Shown in pieces: positions 32,255 to 44,435 of a stretch of 64,000 nucleotides of DNA. The notes under the pieces were generated by a model. It was not told the origin of the DNA, ran no database searches, and saw only the letters and a program-made list of their open reading frames with translations. The position numbers and the translations under genes were made by a program. The DNA comes from Phytophthora hibernalis. Taxonomy: Eukaryota; Oomycota; Peronosporomycetes; Peronosporales; Peronosporaceae. The stretch covers positions 1 to 64,000 of the forward strand of contig JAAKBF010000256.1 of assembly GCA_012656075.1 (NCBI GenBank). Reading direction: 5' to 3'. Position 1 is the stretch's first letter, and each line of letters starts with the position of its first letter.

Positions 32255-32623
32255 CTACAGATTGGCTTGTACAGAGGCCTGAAAAGTTGGGAGCAGCTTG
32301 ATTTGACGCCTTGTTGGTTTAGCAACAGAGGCACAAAAGTCATGGTGCTCGTCGTTAAGAGTCGAGATGTACATGTGCTTGGTTCCGTCAGCCAATTCAC
32401 AGCGCGTGACTCGTACGAGCCAGTTACGCATTTCTTTATCACAGACATACTTCTTGGAGCTGCCGCTACTGTACGGCACCTTAAAGCGTTTGTTAGCATT
32501 GAAGAAGTAGTCCTGGATGAAGTAGGTAGCGAGTTGACCAGTCTGGAAGCGCTGGCCCAACGTCAGCTCTGTCGTGCCGTGGATGCTGACCATGTCGATG
32601 AGAGCGCGGGTTGAAGATTCCAT
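32255..32623 (-). pseudogene. N-terminal domain of a MULE-type transposase
   Basis: The frame from 32623 reads GQRFQTGQLATYFIQDYFF, RFKVPYSSGSSKKYVC, NWLVRVTRC, HMYISTLNDEHHDFC. The spaced Cys/His residues (VC, RC, HHDFC) fit the FAR1/MuDR-like zinc-binding domain at the start of MULE transposases. It stops at 32255 without the catalytic core. It could derive from the same family as the MULE-Ulp1 element, which lacks this part. Confidence 0.5.
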
Positions 32624-32629
32624 GATGGA

Positions 32630-33330
32630 AAGTACTACGTAGTAGATAGAACGGTTGGCTTGACAGTGTCGAGTCGGGAGAGCTCAGAGAACGACGAGAT
32701 GTGGAATATGGAAGTAATACCAAATGAAGATGGAGGTCTATTTTGAGCTCGCACCAGCCCATCTTGTCGAATGAGGATGACGATGCATGTAGTCACTGCT
32801 GCATAGCCTTAGGTGAGCTGGTTCGTTGTCTATCCTGGACCAGAACTCGAGGAACGCAATGTGCTAATAGCACATAATGTTATTGCAGTCTATAGGCAAT
32901 CTGACGAATAATAGTTCGAGCGCTGCTAAACGGGGACGGGGATTGATTGCTGCGATCCGACGCCGCCTCGAGTTGGCCACGGCATATGTGCTGGCTCCCG
33001 TTGCCGTAGCCCTTGACGGCGGCGGTCGTCTTCGTCTTGATCGGACTGGTTTGTCTTTTTCCTTTGCGCCTCGTCCACACCAAAATCATTGGTGCTGGTT
33101 TTGGGACTGGTACTGGTTTCAGAAAATCAGCCGGTGACTGGTACTGGTTTTGGAAAAGCCACTTTCTATTTCTGACAAAATTGTTATTTAGAGCGCGTTT
33201 AGGTTTGCTACGCCATAAATTGCAAGTTGCTCGTGAAGTTTGTGGCCGAGATATAGGATTCGTTTCAGATTTGGAACATCGAATCAGGTGTGGGATTAAT
33301 TCTTCCATGAAGTTCTAATCCCAAATGATG
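32630..33330. other. No gene seen; short ggtactggttt repeats
   Basis: Around 33090-33155 the motif ggt(g/a)ctggttt is repeated four or five times. Open frames on both strands cross this repeat without a recognisable domain. Confidence 0.45.
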
Positions 33331-33891
33331 AAGGTTTCAAACAGCTTTCGCTGATATGGTCGGGACATTTTATACCTTGTTACAATGCCGTCCAGAAACT
33401 AAACTGATCCCAACCTCAAAACAAAATTGGTCTTCGGACTTGTGTTATCTTTTTTCAAGCGGACATTTCCGAGACGATGCCGATAGTGGTGTGCCCACGT
33501 CCAGAGCTAACCTTCAAGTCTGGCTTTATAGTTGGTACCAATTTCTGACTGAAGTCTGTCTATGCTGGAAGGATTATTCGTTTGAGGATAACTCGTACTT
33601 GCGTGCCGATACGATGCTGTGCAGCGTTTTTCATACCACAACTCGATACAAAACCGGCCTGGGCAGGCGCGCTTGACTCGATCATCGAGAGCTCATAACT
33701 CTCGGCCACGAAAAGATCACAAAGTTGCCACCAATTTTCGACAGTATCTACATGTACACCACCACACGCTCAGCAACACTTAGGGTGGACGTGAGCAGCG
33801 CCAAGTTATCCGCTTTCTATTAACTTACACTGCCCTGGTCTGTCCCATCACTACCAACATACTATGCAGCCGCTGTTACAGCCAAAATCTT
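33331..33891. other. No confident gene downstream of AspRS
   Basis: Plus-strand frames between 33480 and 33680 (for example ELTFKSGFIVGTNF and VYAGRIIRLRI) look vaguely coding but are interrupted and unrecognised. Confidence 0.35.
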
Positions 33892-35942
33892 CTACTTGTC
33901 TTCGTGACGCACCTGGATGTGGTACTCCTCGAGCTGCTCAGGTAGCACTGGACCCGGAGCGTTTGTCATCAGTTCGTTGCCCGTGGATGACTTCGGGAAC
34001 GCGATCACGTCGCGCAGACTCGGTGCTCCGCACAGAATAGCCACAAGGCGGTCTAGACCCAACGCGATGCCGCCGTGGGGCGGAGCTCCGTGGCTAAGAG
34101 CTTGCAGCAAGTGTTCAAAACTCTGGCGCTGCAGCGTTGGTAACTCCAGGACATCTTCAAACACGGCTTGCTGCAGCTTCGCCTGGTGAATACGAATGGA
34201 TCCTCCACCCAGCTCCCAGCCATTGCACACGATATCGTAGTGCTGTGCGGTGAGTTCCAGCAATTTCTCGGCGATCTCCGGGTCATCAAGCAAGCTCTTC
34301 TTCTCACCCGTCGCTACTGCCGCCCCTGCCAAAATCTCATTTAGAATCGCAGCATCATCGGCACGAGGAGCTGTGAACGGGTGGTGCGTCGCTGAGAGCG
34401 AAACCTTGTCGCCACTCTCCAGAATGTTACCATCGTCGTCCTCACTGCGCTCAAACATAGGAAAGTCGATGACCCACAAGTGATGGAAGTTGTTCGGGTC
34501 CAGCTCCTCCTGCAAGAAACCCTTGGCGTACAACATCTGTGATGTGTGCGTACGCAGACGTCCGAGCAGGGTGTTCACATCATGGTACGAGCCGGCAGAG
34601 AAGATAAGGACGTCGCCCTCTTCAGCATCAAGACGTTCGTTGATCTGGTCGATCTCAGAGGGCGACAGCTTCTTCGCAAGAGAAGACTTCCACTGCTTTC
34701 CACCCTCCACCTTCACGACAAACGCGCCAGCCATCTTAGACGCACGCTTGGCCACCTTCTCCAGCTCATCCATATCCTTACGCGAGAATCCGCCGCTAGC
34801 CAGGGACTTGGCGTTGATGGCACGAACCGTGCCGCGCTTGCTGTGGATCTTAGGGTTCTTGTTGGCGAGGGCCGTCTTGAACGGTGCGAACTCGCATCCT
34901 TCCAGCAGATCGTCCACGTCCTTCAGCTCGATACCGTAGCGCGTATCGGGTTTATCCACGCCAAAGCGATGCATCGTCTCAGCAAAAGCCATGCGCACGA
35001 ACGGACGATCGGCCAGCTCCTTGTTTGCCGCCTTCCAGATCTGCTTCACCAGACGCTCCATAAGGTGCATGACATCCTCGCGGGTGACAAACGACATCTC
35101 CAAATCAATCTGCGTGAACTCCGGCTGCCGGTCTGCGCGGCCGCCTTCATCACGGTAGCATCTCGCTAGCTGGAAGTACCTGTCCAGCCCGCCCACCATC
35201 AAGAGCTGCTTGTACTGCTGCGGACTCTGCGTCAGAGCATAAAACTGTCCCTCATTGCGCGTCGGCACCAAAAACTCTCGTGCACCTTCAGGTGTGCTTT
35301 TAAACAGCGTCGGCGTCTCAATCTCCAGGAATCCCTCTGAGCACAGAAAGTTGCGTGCTGCGAGTGAGATCTGCGAGCGCACCACGAGATTCTGCTGCAG
35401 AGCTGGGCGACGGAGATCCAGGTACCGGTGTCGCAGTCTCGTGTCTTCATTGGCCACTTTCGATCCGGTTGCCACTTGGATCGGGAGGTTCACGCACGAG
35501 TTGAGCTCTGAAATCTCGTCCACGACCACCTCCACAGCTCCTGTAGCCATCTTGTCGTTGATCATATTGGTCGGTCTGGCGCGTACAACTCCTGAAGCTT
35601 GCACCACCGTCTCGGGACGGATCTTGCTCACCACGTCACCTGCAACAGCCAATTGACACATTGAGTTTGGTCCCCAGAGCATTAAAAGGGATTGCAACGC
35701 ACTGAATTGATGCAAAAGTCCTTCTCCAGCACGAGTTGCGTCACGCCGTGGCGGTCACGTAGCGACAAGAACGAGATGGGACCAAATGGACGAATGGCGT
35801 CCACCCACCCGCTCAGCGTCACGCGCTGGCCGTCGTGCGGTTCCTGGCGGAGCTCCCCACACGAATGCGTCCGGAAGGAGCTGAAGGAGCGCGCGGTCCG
35901 CAACGCGCGTCGACGCCGCGTGGTGCAGCCTGCAGAGGTCAT
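33892..35942 (-). CDS. Aspartyl-tRNA synthetase, bacterial type, probably mitochondrial
   Basis: Charges tRNA with aspartate (or Asp/Asn tRNAs if non-discriminating) using ATP. From 35715 a 607-residue frame carries class II motif 1 (GFLEIETPTLF, ~129-139), motif 2 (CYRDEGGRADRQPEFTQIDL, ~186-205), a GAD insertion between (~300-420), and motif 3 (GGIALGLDRL, 548-557), ending PGPVLPEQLEEYHIQVR. The N-terminal OB-fold region lies in another frame from 35942 (VTLSGWVDAIRPFGPISFLS). It starts with an Arg-rich stretch (TTRRRRALRTARSFSSF) suited to mitochondrial import. The two frames overlap at 35682-35715, implying one frameshift or a sequencing error; an intron is less likely. All catalytic motifs are intact, so I regard this as a functional host gene. 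Confidence 0.9.
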
Positions 35943-36341
35943 AGAATACAGTCAGCTAATGCAAGTATAGTGCATTCTTGGTTAAGTATACACACCTCCT
36001 GAGCATTTTCTGCTTGGGGCTCCGATCTGATTGTGCGGTCGACGTTTTTGTGGATTAAGTTAGTGTAAAAACGTAATGCTAACACGATGTAGCCATGTTG
36101 CAACCGGATGAGAGTACAACAGTGCCACGCCAGAAAATAATTGCCAATCAGCGCGGGGTTATTCATTCCCGTGGTGGACCACTAAGGGCTAAAATCGTAA
36201 TATAAAACCTTCTTCTTGACCACCCGTTATTATTAAATCAGCACAAGCAACGGCAAATGGTAACAAGCGCCAAGTGCCGAATCCACCTCACCTGCCGCGA
36301 CCCAAGCAGCCCAAGCAGCTCCCTCGGTCGCGGGCTTCCGA

Positions 36342-36640
36342 GTGCTGATGCCGGACGTGTACGTGCTGGAGTGCGTGCCCAGCAAAGGCACGACGACCAC
36401 ATGCAACAAATGCGTGTCCCAGACGGACAACCGCCGCTTCGCCTGCAAAATCATCGAGAAGCGGCTCTTGTCCCCGTCAGTAAGCGCATGGACGTGTCCG
36501 CCCAGTTCCGACGCGAGGTGGACGTGATGCGGCCCGTGGGCCACCCGCACATCAACTAGCTCGAGAAGGCCTCCGTGGACGACGGCTACCTGATCCTGGC
36601 CATGGAGTGCGAGGCCGATCACGTGGTCGGCTGCGTTCTA
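36342..36640 (+). pseudogene. Protein-kinase N-lobe fragment
   Basis: Two overlapping frames give a kinase-like N-lobe. One has RRFACKIIEKR (the VAIK-type lysine). After a change near 36475 the other has MDVSAQFRREVDVMRPVGHP (alpha-C glutamate), followed past a stop by DDGYLILAMEC (hinge). No glycine loop is clear and nothing of the C-lobe is seen. It resembles a CAMK-type kinase fragment. A short CNKC motif lies just upstream. Confidence 0.5.
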
Positions 36641-36926
36641 TCGGCGGTGCAGCACATGCACAGGTACCAACTGCCCGCACTAATGTGCGATTCATCGATG
36701 TGCACCACGGAGTGCTGACTATTGGCTGTACGTTCGGTTCGACTCGCTCGCCACCATTTCGATGCTCGCGAAGAAATGCATGTGCTGCGGCAGCCAACAC
36801 TTGTCGCGTTCTGCCACATTAAATGCAGTGTTAGATATTTAAACAGTACAGTTTGATTTTGCAAGAGTGTGTTGTGTGCATGTTGCCACGTACTGCTTGA
36901 GTGGGCTGTTCCCAATGTTGGGTGGT

Positions 36927-37116
36927 TGTTAAGAGGCTATATGATTGGCTGAATATACACTCATATATAACCAATAGGAAAAGCACATGACATCTTACTT
37001 CATAAGGATACTTACTAAGTACACAATTTGCCGAGGGATGTTAAGTGGAGAGGAGGACGCGTGGCAATTATGCCCACCTTGAGAGTCTTCCTCACTTCCG
37101 AACTGACGGCTTCACA
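36927..37116 (+). repeat. copia 5' LTR
   Basis: Pairs with 42568-42757. The alignment may extend a few bases to a shared cagtctaa. Confidence 0.88.
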
Positions 37117-37150
37117 GTCTAAGATTTCAGATACGTACTGAGACGTAACC

Positions 37151-38406
37151 ATGGGCAAAGGTCACACGAGGAGTGGACAAGTCATGGGACTGGAGAAGTT
37201 TACTGGTGCTGACTTCAATGTGTGGAAGGACAAAGTGCTGACCCACATTGAGACGCTAGATGAGGCGTAACAGCGTGGGTTGTTGGAAAAGGACCAACCT
37301 AGGGCTACGGTTGTCATGATGAACTTCCTGGAAGCCACACCGGAAAAGCCCGTGATCACTGTGGAAGGAGAGATTACGCAGAAGGAGGCAAAGGACCTGC
37401 GCTGGCGCCACCAACATTGGACTAGGGCTCACGCTGAACTGAAAAATTTGTTCAACCAGGCGTTGCCTAACGTCTTTCTGTGCGGTTTGGTGGATAATGT
37501 GTCCAGGATGCAGTCTTGCGACATCTGGAAGGAGCTGGAGCTAAAGTTTGGCTCTGGTGACGCTGGAGGTATAATCGAGTTACTTCGGCAGTGGGAGCGC
37601 GTAACTACGGCCAACTGGGGAAACTTGGGGCTACTGTTCAGCCAACTCAAGAAACTCCGGAACGACGTTAACCGCAAGATGAGGGCTCTGGTTGGAAAGG
37701 AAATGATCACGGAACCCTGGCTCTGCATGCAGGTGTTGACGCTCCTTCCAAGTGAGTTTTGGGGAAGCACCATCACCATGAAAGAGACGGAGTTTACGAT
37801 TGAAAATGTGGAGACAGGTCTCCGTCGCGTGTTTGGAGATCGATCGAGGAAGGAGATCAACATACTGACGGAGAAAGGGGTCCGTTGGCGATCAACATTG
37901 CGAGGAAGTTCACGGGCAAGAAAAGAAGCCAAGATGAGGCCATGGGACACCAAGCGAAGGAATGCTTCTACTGTTTCGAGAACGGCCATTGGAAGAAGGA
38001 TTGCCCGGTGGTGGCTGCGGATCGTGATCCAAACCGAACCGGTGGACCACTGTTCCGGTCGAACATCAGGACGGCGCCTGGAGCGAAAAAGAAGCGGGTG
38101 ATGGCGGTGAAGAAAGGACCCGTGTCGACTACCAAGACGAAGGCAGCTGCTCAGCCAGAGGAAAGAACGCCTCTCGAAGATTTGATGTTTGATCGCGAGC
38201 TGGAAAAGGCGATTAAGGATGAGGATGAGTTCGAGTTCAAGGAGGCGGTTCCTTTGAGTGAATCGAGCGAAAACGAGACGCCAATGAACTCAATGGACGT
38301 CGACTCTGAGGTACGGAAATTATATCCGGGATACCTCGATAAGCTGAAGCAACTAAGGGTGACTGACAATCTGTGGGTGGTTATACAGGGGCAGGTCACG
38401 CAGTAA
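37151..38406 (+). pseudogene. copia Gag with CCHC zinc knuckle
   Basis: The ATG at 37151 (MGKGHTRSGQVMGLEKFTGA) opens a UBN2/gag-type frame with an in-frame TAA at 37268-37270, continuing NWGNLGLLFSQLKKLRNDVN. A frame change near 37890 leads to the zinc knuckle CFYCFENGHWKKDC and an acidic tail ending at 38406, overlapping the start of the pol frame. Gag would form the particle and bind RNA. The nonsense codon and frameshift make it defective. Confidence 0.82.
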
Positions 38407-39781
38407 GCTCGGAACGCGGGTGGTTCAGTCGTCTTGGCAAAGGACGAACGCACACATTCGAGTACGGCAACGGAGGGACCTCATCGAGCGAGTTACAAGG
38501 AACAGTGAGATTTAGTATACTGAAACCAGGGTGTTACTACAGTACTATCTCAATAAAGAATGTTGCCTTTGATCAGAATTGTGGTAGTAACTTGCTTAGG
38601 GCCTACTACTTAGCCACACAAGGGTACCACCATATTCAGTCTAAAAATGGGGAATATTTGTACTTTCTAGATAGTAAAAACCGATTCATATTTGCTGCAG
38701 TTGCAATAGATGAGGTGTACTATCTCACTAGTAGGCCATATATGTCTAACGCCAAAGTACTATCAGTTGGAACAAATACTCGACTTAATGTTCAGAAGAC
38801 ACTTAAAGAATGGCATCTGAGATTAGGTCATGTTGGAAAAGGTAGGCTAATAAAAACCCTGGCCGGCAATATTGTGAAAGATGCGCCACAATTGTCACGA
38901 CGAGAAATGGAAAGTGTACCATTCTTTTGTCGTACCTGTGAACTGACAAAATCACGACGGATGTCGTATAGGAATATGGTAGGCGAAAAGGCGTCCGTTC
39001 CTCTTCATACTCTGCACATGGACTCAGTGGGAAAAATAAAACCACAAGGTCTGTATACTACTAACGGGCACAAGTATGCCCTAGCTGTAGTTGACGACGC
39101 TACGGCTTATAAATGGTACTTCGTGATGAAGTCACTAAAAGAGGTCGGGACTAGTGTAAAAGTTCTCATTAAACAATTGGAAAAACAATTCCCGTATACA
39201 GTTACAAGAATAAGAACGGATGAGGGTACTGAATTTGTCAACACTGTATTAAAAAACTACTGTGATAAGAATGGTATTGTGTACCAGCAGTCCAATGTGG
39301 AATCTCAGGAAGAAAATGGATCTGCCGAACGAGCACACCAGACAATTATGGGCAAAGTTAGATGCGCGTTAATGGGGTCCGGAATGGCTGCAAAATGGTG
39401 GCCGGAGGCACTAAAATATATGACGACAGTCAATAATAGTATTCCCACCGCCCGACTTAAAGGTAAGTGCCCATATGAGGCATTATTTGGAGCCCAACCA
39501 ACCGGAATGAAGCTAAGAATTTGGGGCAGTACATGCTACGCCCATATACCAAATCTAAACGAACCAATCAAAAACTCAGTGATAGGTCTATAGAGTGTAG
39601 ACTTCTTGGTCTTTCCGATAGATATAAAGGCTATCGTCTACTGGACGTAAAAGGAAATAGGTACCTCAATGCCCGGGATGTCAATTTTGGGACGATATAT
39701 ACTAAGGGGCTGATTGCACGGTCATTTCCATCAGGGAATATTGAGTTAGCCAAAGAATGCGTCCTAGAAATTGTGAATTAG
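38373..39781 (+). pseudogene. copia Pol N-terminal part: integrase
   Basis: The frame from 38373 has the pre-integrase zinc-binding region (WHLRLGHVGKGRL...FFCRTCELTKSRR). The integrase core follows with catalytic Asp in LHMDSVG, Asp in IRTDEGTEF and Glu in SQEENGSAERAHQTI, then WWPEALKYMTTVNN and the GCKCPYEALF-like region. A change near 39575 shifts into a frame with SIECRLLGLSDRYKGYRLLD, ending at 39781. A protease motif is not obvious and may be lost around 38400. Confidence 0.88.
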
Positions 39782-40064
39782 GCAAAAGAAAAGGAGAAAT
39801 AAACTCTAATTTGCCCCAAAAGCGACCACGAGTTGACGATGGAGAGGAAGAGGTTGTGACAAGTACACAAACAGTGAGATATGTTAAACAAAGTGTATCT
39901 GTTCCCCTATTCCTCGAAGTCGTCGGAAAAGGCAGCCCAACTCCCGCCTCAGGGATTATATAGTATCAATCAATGCTGTCACAACCAGTACGAAAGTGAT
40001 ACCGATCCCTAGGTCAATAAAGGAAGCAAGACGAGGTCCACATGTTAAACAGTAGGAGACAGCA

Positions 40065-41540
40065 TTGCAGATTGAATACCAGGCATTAGTAGCCAATGAT
40101 ACATGGGAAATAGTACATTTACCGAAAGGACGCAAAATATTAGGATGCCACTGGGTATTTGATGTGAAATATAACCCAGATGGAACGGTTGAAAGGTTTA
40201 AAGCAAGACTATTTGTAAGAGAAAACACTCAAATCCACGGGGTCGATTTCGATGAGATATTTTCTCCGGTAACTCGGTATGAATCATTGAGACTACTACT
40301 GGCAATAGCAACTATAAAGGACTTTCATGTCCACTAAATGGATGTGTCTACTGCATTTCTTAATGGGTCGCTATTTGAGAAAATTTACATGCAACAACCA
40401 CACGGTTTTAGGCATGGCGACGCGTCCCGCGTTTGCAAACTGAAAAAGAGTTTGTACGGGCTCAAACAGGCTCCGCGTAGTTGGTATGCGCTTCTGAATA
40501 AGTTCTTGGCAAGCATAGGGTTTTGTCGATGCAAAAAGGAGTACTGTTTGTACCGACAAAAGTGGGAGGTAAATGGAGTGACGCACGTAGTACTTATTTG
40601 CGTTTACGTGGATGATATTACTATTGCTGCGAGTGATATGAAACTGATGCAAAAGGTGAAGGCCCAACTGGCTTCGAGATTTACAATGAAAGACCTTGGT
40701 GATATCCACTATCTCTTAAAGATGGAGATTAAGCGGGACCGGGCCAATAGGATTCTAAGCATGTCACAACATAAATATATTATGGACTTACTACAAAAGT
40801 TTGATATGAGTGAGAGTAATACAGAGCCAACTCCCCAAGCCAAGAGTGTGGCCCTTGAGAAAGAGGACAAGTTAAATCCGGAGCAAATAGCAGCTCAGCC
40901 ATTCGATTATAGAGGATTAGTGGGTTCACTGATGTACCTTGTGAGAGGTACACGCCCTGATATAGCAAATGCTGTCAGAGAATTGAGTAAGTTTCTGCCA
41001 TGCTATAATAAGAGCCATTATAAGGCTGTTCAGAGAGTACTAAAGTATCTGAAAGGAACGTCGATGTACGGTCTAGTATTTGACGGAAAGAGTAAAGAGG
41101 TGATATATGAACTGTACACAGACGCGAGCTTCGCGAATGCTAATGAAAACAGAAAGTCAGTTACTGGGTATGTAAGTATTATGGCGGATGCGTGTTACTT
41201 GGAAAAGTCAAAGTACAGTGAGTCTCCATACAGCACAGTCATAATAGCTGCCAGTGAAGGGGTTAAAGAGAGTGAATGGTTATGGATATTACTGGAGGAA
41301 CTGGGATTTAAACAAACTCAGCCGATAGTATGTTGGTGTGATAATAAGGGAGCGATTAGTATTATCAAAGATCCAGCTAATCGTACATCAACTAAACATA
41401 TTGATATTAAAGGGCTATATGCTAGGGAAGTTCATGATAAGGGAAGAATAGTAGTCTCATACTGCAATACGAATGACATGATAGCGGATGCCCTCACGAA
41501 GCACTACCTCAAAATCAATTTGAGAAACTCAGGAATTTAA
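40065..41540 (+). pseudogene. copia Pol C-terminal part: reverse transcriptase and RNase H
   Basis: Reads WEIVHLPKGRKILGCHWVFD, the RT entry. An in-frame TAA at 40335-40337 falls just before MDVSTAFLNGSL, where copia elements normally have a glutamine. After it come LKKSLYGLKQAPRSWY, the catalytic CVYVDDI, the RNase H region (ELYTDASFANANENRKSVTG) and STKHIDIKGLYAREV, ending at 41540. Apart from the TAA the RT-RH is complete. TAA in place of CAA is a single transition. Confidence 0.92.
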
Positions 41541-42567
41541 TGGGCGTAAAGAATTTGAGTTTAACTTTACCTCAATAGGTGTAGGGCTCTAGGTGCAGCG
41601 GCTACATCCCGCACAATAAACTGAATGATATCTTTGAAGTTGAATGAAGCCATATGGCTATCCATATCAAGTTGAAGTGAAAGATCCCGTTAAAGTTGAA
41701 GTGCAAGGACGAGGTTCAAAGTACAAGGACAAGGCGCAAGTTGAAGTGAAAGAAAGATCTGAAGTTGAAGTGGGTTGAGGACAAGACTTGTGAGTTTAAA
41801 GGCAAACAATAAGACGTAACGTTATCGTATTAATTAACTCCCAGCTGCGTAAAAGTTAAAGGTTAAAGATTAGACTATGACACTCCATGATAACATGAAG
41901 CAAGCACAGCCAGAGCCCCGTTGACCGCCGCCGAGGTTAATGCGGCGAATTGGAACTATGCCACGCGCGCACCCCCGGCCTCTGGGTGGTGGTGCCACAG
42001 GATTGCTCCTGGTTTTTAGCAGTGTTTGTCGTAGCCCCCCGAAGGGTTTGAAAGCGGCCATAGGCGCTTAGTCGAACCAGTACTTGTGAGTGCAAATTTG
42101 AGAATGAATGAGCTGGTAGCAATTGCGGCTAGCCAATGCACAAAAGAGAGAGACACTTAGAGGCAGAGACCATAAGGAATTAGGAAATCATAAGGAATAA
42201 GGTGTCTGATGGGGTACAAATTTGGAGCCATGTCAAATATAGGGAATAGGTCGAATTAATGAGCTGTCACAAAAGTTGAGTGGTGCAAACTAAAATAGGA
42301 GCCACAAAATTTGGATCGCCTAAGTTGGGAACGCGAAAGGTCGCATGGTATTTGTGAAGGGTCGCAGCTTGATTTAGGATAGGCCAAGACATATGCGATC
42401 CATAATAGGATAGGAGAGGATGTGCTTACAGTAAGTGCCACATATTTTGGTCGGAAAGGAGCGACTCGAAAGGTCGTATGGTATTTTAGAATTATCGCAA
42501 AATAGGACGACATTTCAAATGTGATTATTGAAAGGATAAGGAGATGTGCTTGAACTTTTAGTGGGAG
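41541..42567. other. copia 3' non-coding region with short repeats
   Basis: Purine-rich repeats of agttgaagtg occur at least four times in 41640-41770. A related pair, gaaaggtcg(c/t)atggtattt, occurs near 42336 and 42467. No gene is seen; this is probably the 3' untranslated part of the element. Confidence 0.6.
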
Positions 42568-42757
42568 TGTTAAGAGGCTATATGATTGGCTGAATATACT
42601 CTCATATATAACCAATAGGAAAAGCACAAGACATCTTAATTCATAAGGATACTTACTAAGTACACAATTTGCCGAGGGATGTTAAGTGGAGAGGAGGACG
42701 CGTGGCAACAATGCCCGCCTTGAAAGTCCGCCTCACTTCCGAACTGACGGCTTCACA
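42568..42757 (+). repeat. copia 3' LTR
   Basis: 190 bp, ~95% identical to 36927-37116. Confidence 0.88.
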
Positions 42758-43041
42758 AACAGTCTAATAGTGATGATGTTTGATGCGAACTAACAGAGGC
42801 CCTTGTTTATCAACGCTTTTCAAAAGGTGTTCAGCAACATCCATCTCTGTGCCGGACCTGCACCAGCGGCAATGCGCTCGAGCATTTGACGTTGCAGAGC
42901 CACAACTCAGTGGTTTCGGAATGTTTGGACTATTTTTTATTATCCTGTAATTGCTCTCATCGTTATTCTTTTGTATGGACCATTACAGTAGGGTACATGT
43001 ATTAATACCAGTATTTCCTTATCTTCATTGACGAAGATAAA

Positions 43042-43956
43042 ATGGTACTTTCGTGCAACACTAGCGTAACACGATTATATAACAGGCGAGTGGTGAAGGG
43101 TCATGGTGGCTTGCAAGTCGAAGCAGAGGAAGAAGTACCAAGGATGGAGGGCGGTGTCGATGCAGATGTCGACGCAGTAGTCGACTTAATGGAGAGTGAG
43201 CTCGGCGCTTCTTCCAGGAAGCAAGACGCATTAGCCAGGTCTAAATTCAACACATTTCTGACCAAGCATGTCAGCAAAAGCTTAATTTTGACGAACTTGA
43301 GTACATCGCGTGTGACGAAGGAGATGTTTGGTAAGCTTCTTTCCTTTTATACGAGGACCCTGATATTCACTGGCAAACATCCATGAGTTACTTGAGCTCC
43401 ATCAAGCGACAACTCGAGGAGAGAACAGGATCGGACCTGTTTCGCACAGACCCCGACTGGCATCAGCACACCTGCAAAAGCAGTATCTTATGATCGCAAT
43501 ATCGACCGACAAGAAGCTCAATTAGCAAGCGCCACCACTGCCGATGGACGACCTGCGCTCCATTTCGACCATACTCTTTTCTTAGAAACGAAAACAAAGC
43601 TCTCCTCGATCGCACGTTACTCAACAAGCAATGGCTCGCAATTGGTCGGAGCTCTGATGTTTGCATGATTCATTTCTCTGACTTGCACTGGCATGGCAGC
43701 TTTTTCCTTATGGATGTGACCCGGTAGCTGTGTTTTGCTGGATTAGAATTTTGCAAAGGTGTGCACGTCGCAGCATATATCAACCGATTCCTGAAGTCTT
43801 TGTATGAGTATGACAACGATTCCGTGTTAACAAGGAATTTACAATCGCACTGTGCTCGACGAGGTGGAGCTGCGTATGCTAGGTCAAATCCAAGCGTCAA
43901 TTTGTCTGATTTAGCTCACCGCGGATCTGGTCGATGGACGGGTTTGCAACACTGCT
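43042..43956 (+). pseudogene. Crypton-like tyrosine recombinase, 5' part, cut by gypsy insertion
   Basis: From 43042 a frame with an acidic region leads to SKFNTFLTKHVSKSL. Other frames follow: IHWQTSMSYLSSIKRQLEER, then LLNKQWLAIGRSSDVCM (probable catalytic Arg), then HVAAYINRFLKSLYEYDNDS and SHCARRGGAAYARSN (the HxxR-type motif). It ends in LSDLAHRGSGRW just before the gypsy LTR at 43957. These are the landmarks of Crypton tyrosine recombinases. Several frame changes show decay. The 3' part resumes at 51603. Confidence 0.65.
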
Positions 43957-44435
43957 TGACTACAAGTGCTACCAGGTGTGACGGGAGTCACACGCACCTT
44001 TGCCTTAGAGGAAGCGTTAACGCGTAACCACGACCGACGCCTGGCGTCTCTGTTGTAAGCTGGCCTTCCAGTCGTTTCCTGGTACCGAGTACCAAACGAC
44101 TTGCGAACTTCCGGGTTAGAGTTAAACTGACTGTATTAATCTCACTTGTAAGGTTCTACCTACTGTTAACTATCTGCATACTAAACTTCTGTCTCGACTG
44201 GCTGTACTCCAAATGGATGGCTCTCCATCAATCGTCTACCTTAAGTCCGATTCGAATCTAGTGTAAGACAACACAATCGTACTTAACCGGAGGCCGGGTG
44301 TCACACACCAACTTGTGTGGGGCACGTACTCGTACTTAGGCGAGCTTGTGTGGACCACACTAAAGAACATTGGGTCTCCCCTTTCATAGGTTCTTTTGCA
44401 CGGCAAATGGTGGCGGCCCGCGTGGCACCGTTACA
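43957..44435 (-). repeat. gypsy 3' LTR
   Basis: Near-identical to 51125-51602. Differences are few substitutions and one- or two-base indels. Confidence 0.88.

Larger units (their letters stand above)
36927..42757 (+). mobile_element. Ty1/copia LTR retrotransposon
   Basis: Bounded by 190-bp LTRs starting TGTTAAGAGG and ending CTTCACA, differing at about 9 positions (~95% identical), so the insertion is not recent. Order gag, integrase, reverse transcriptase, RNase H defines Pseudoviridae/copia. A ~1-kb non-coding stretch separates pol from the 3' LTR. No 5-bp target duplication was found (gtggt to the left; none to the right). Confidence 0.93.

Noticed and set aside
33356..33676. 106-codon plus-strand frame near AspRS 3' end
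   Set aside because: No domain, composition varies along it, and competing frames look equally plausible.
34546..35169. 207-codon plus-strand frame opposite AspRS
   Set aside because: It lies wholly within the conserved AspRS coding region and has no recognisable domain; an antisense shadow of GC-rich codons.
37268..40337. Repeat-induced point mutation in the copia element
   Set aside because: Only two candidate transitions to stop codons; RIP is not established in oomycetes and the LTR differences are not dominated by C-to-T changes.
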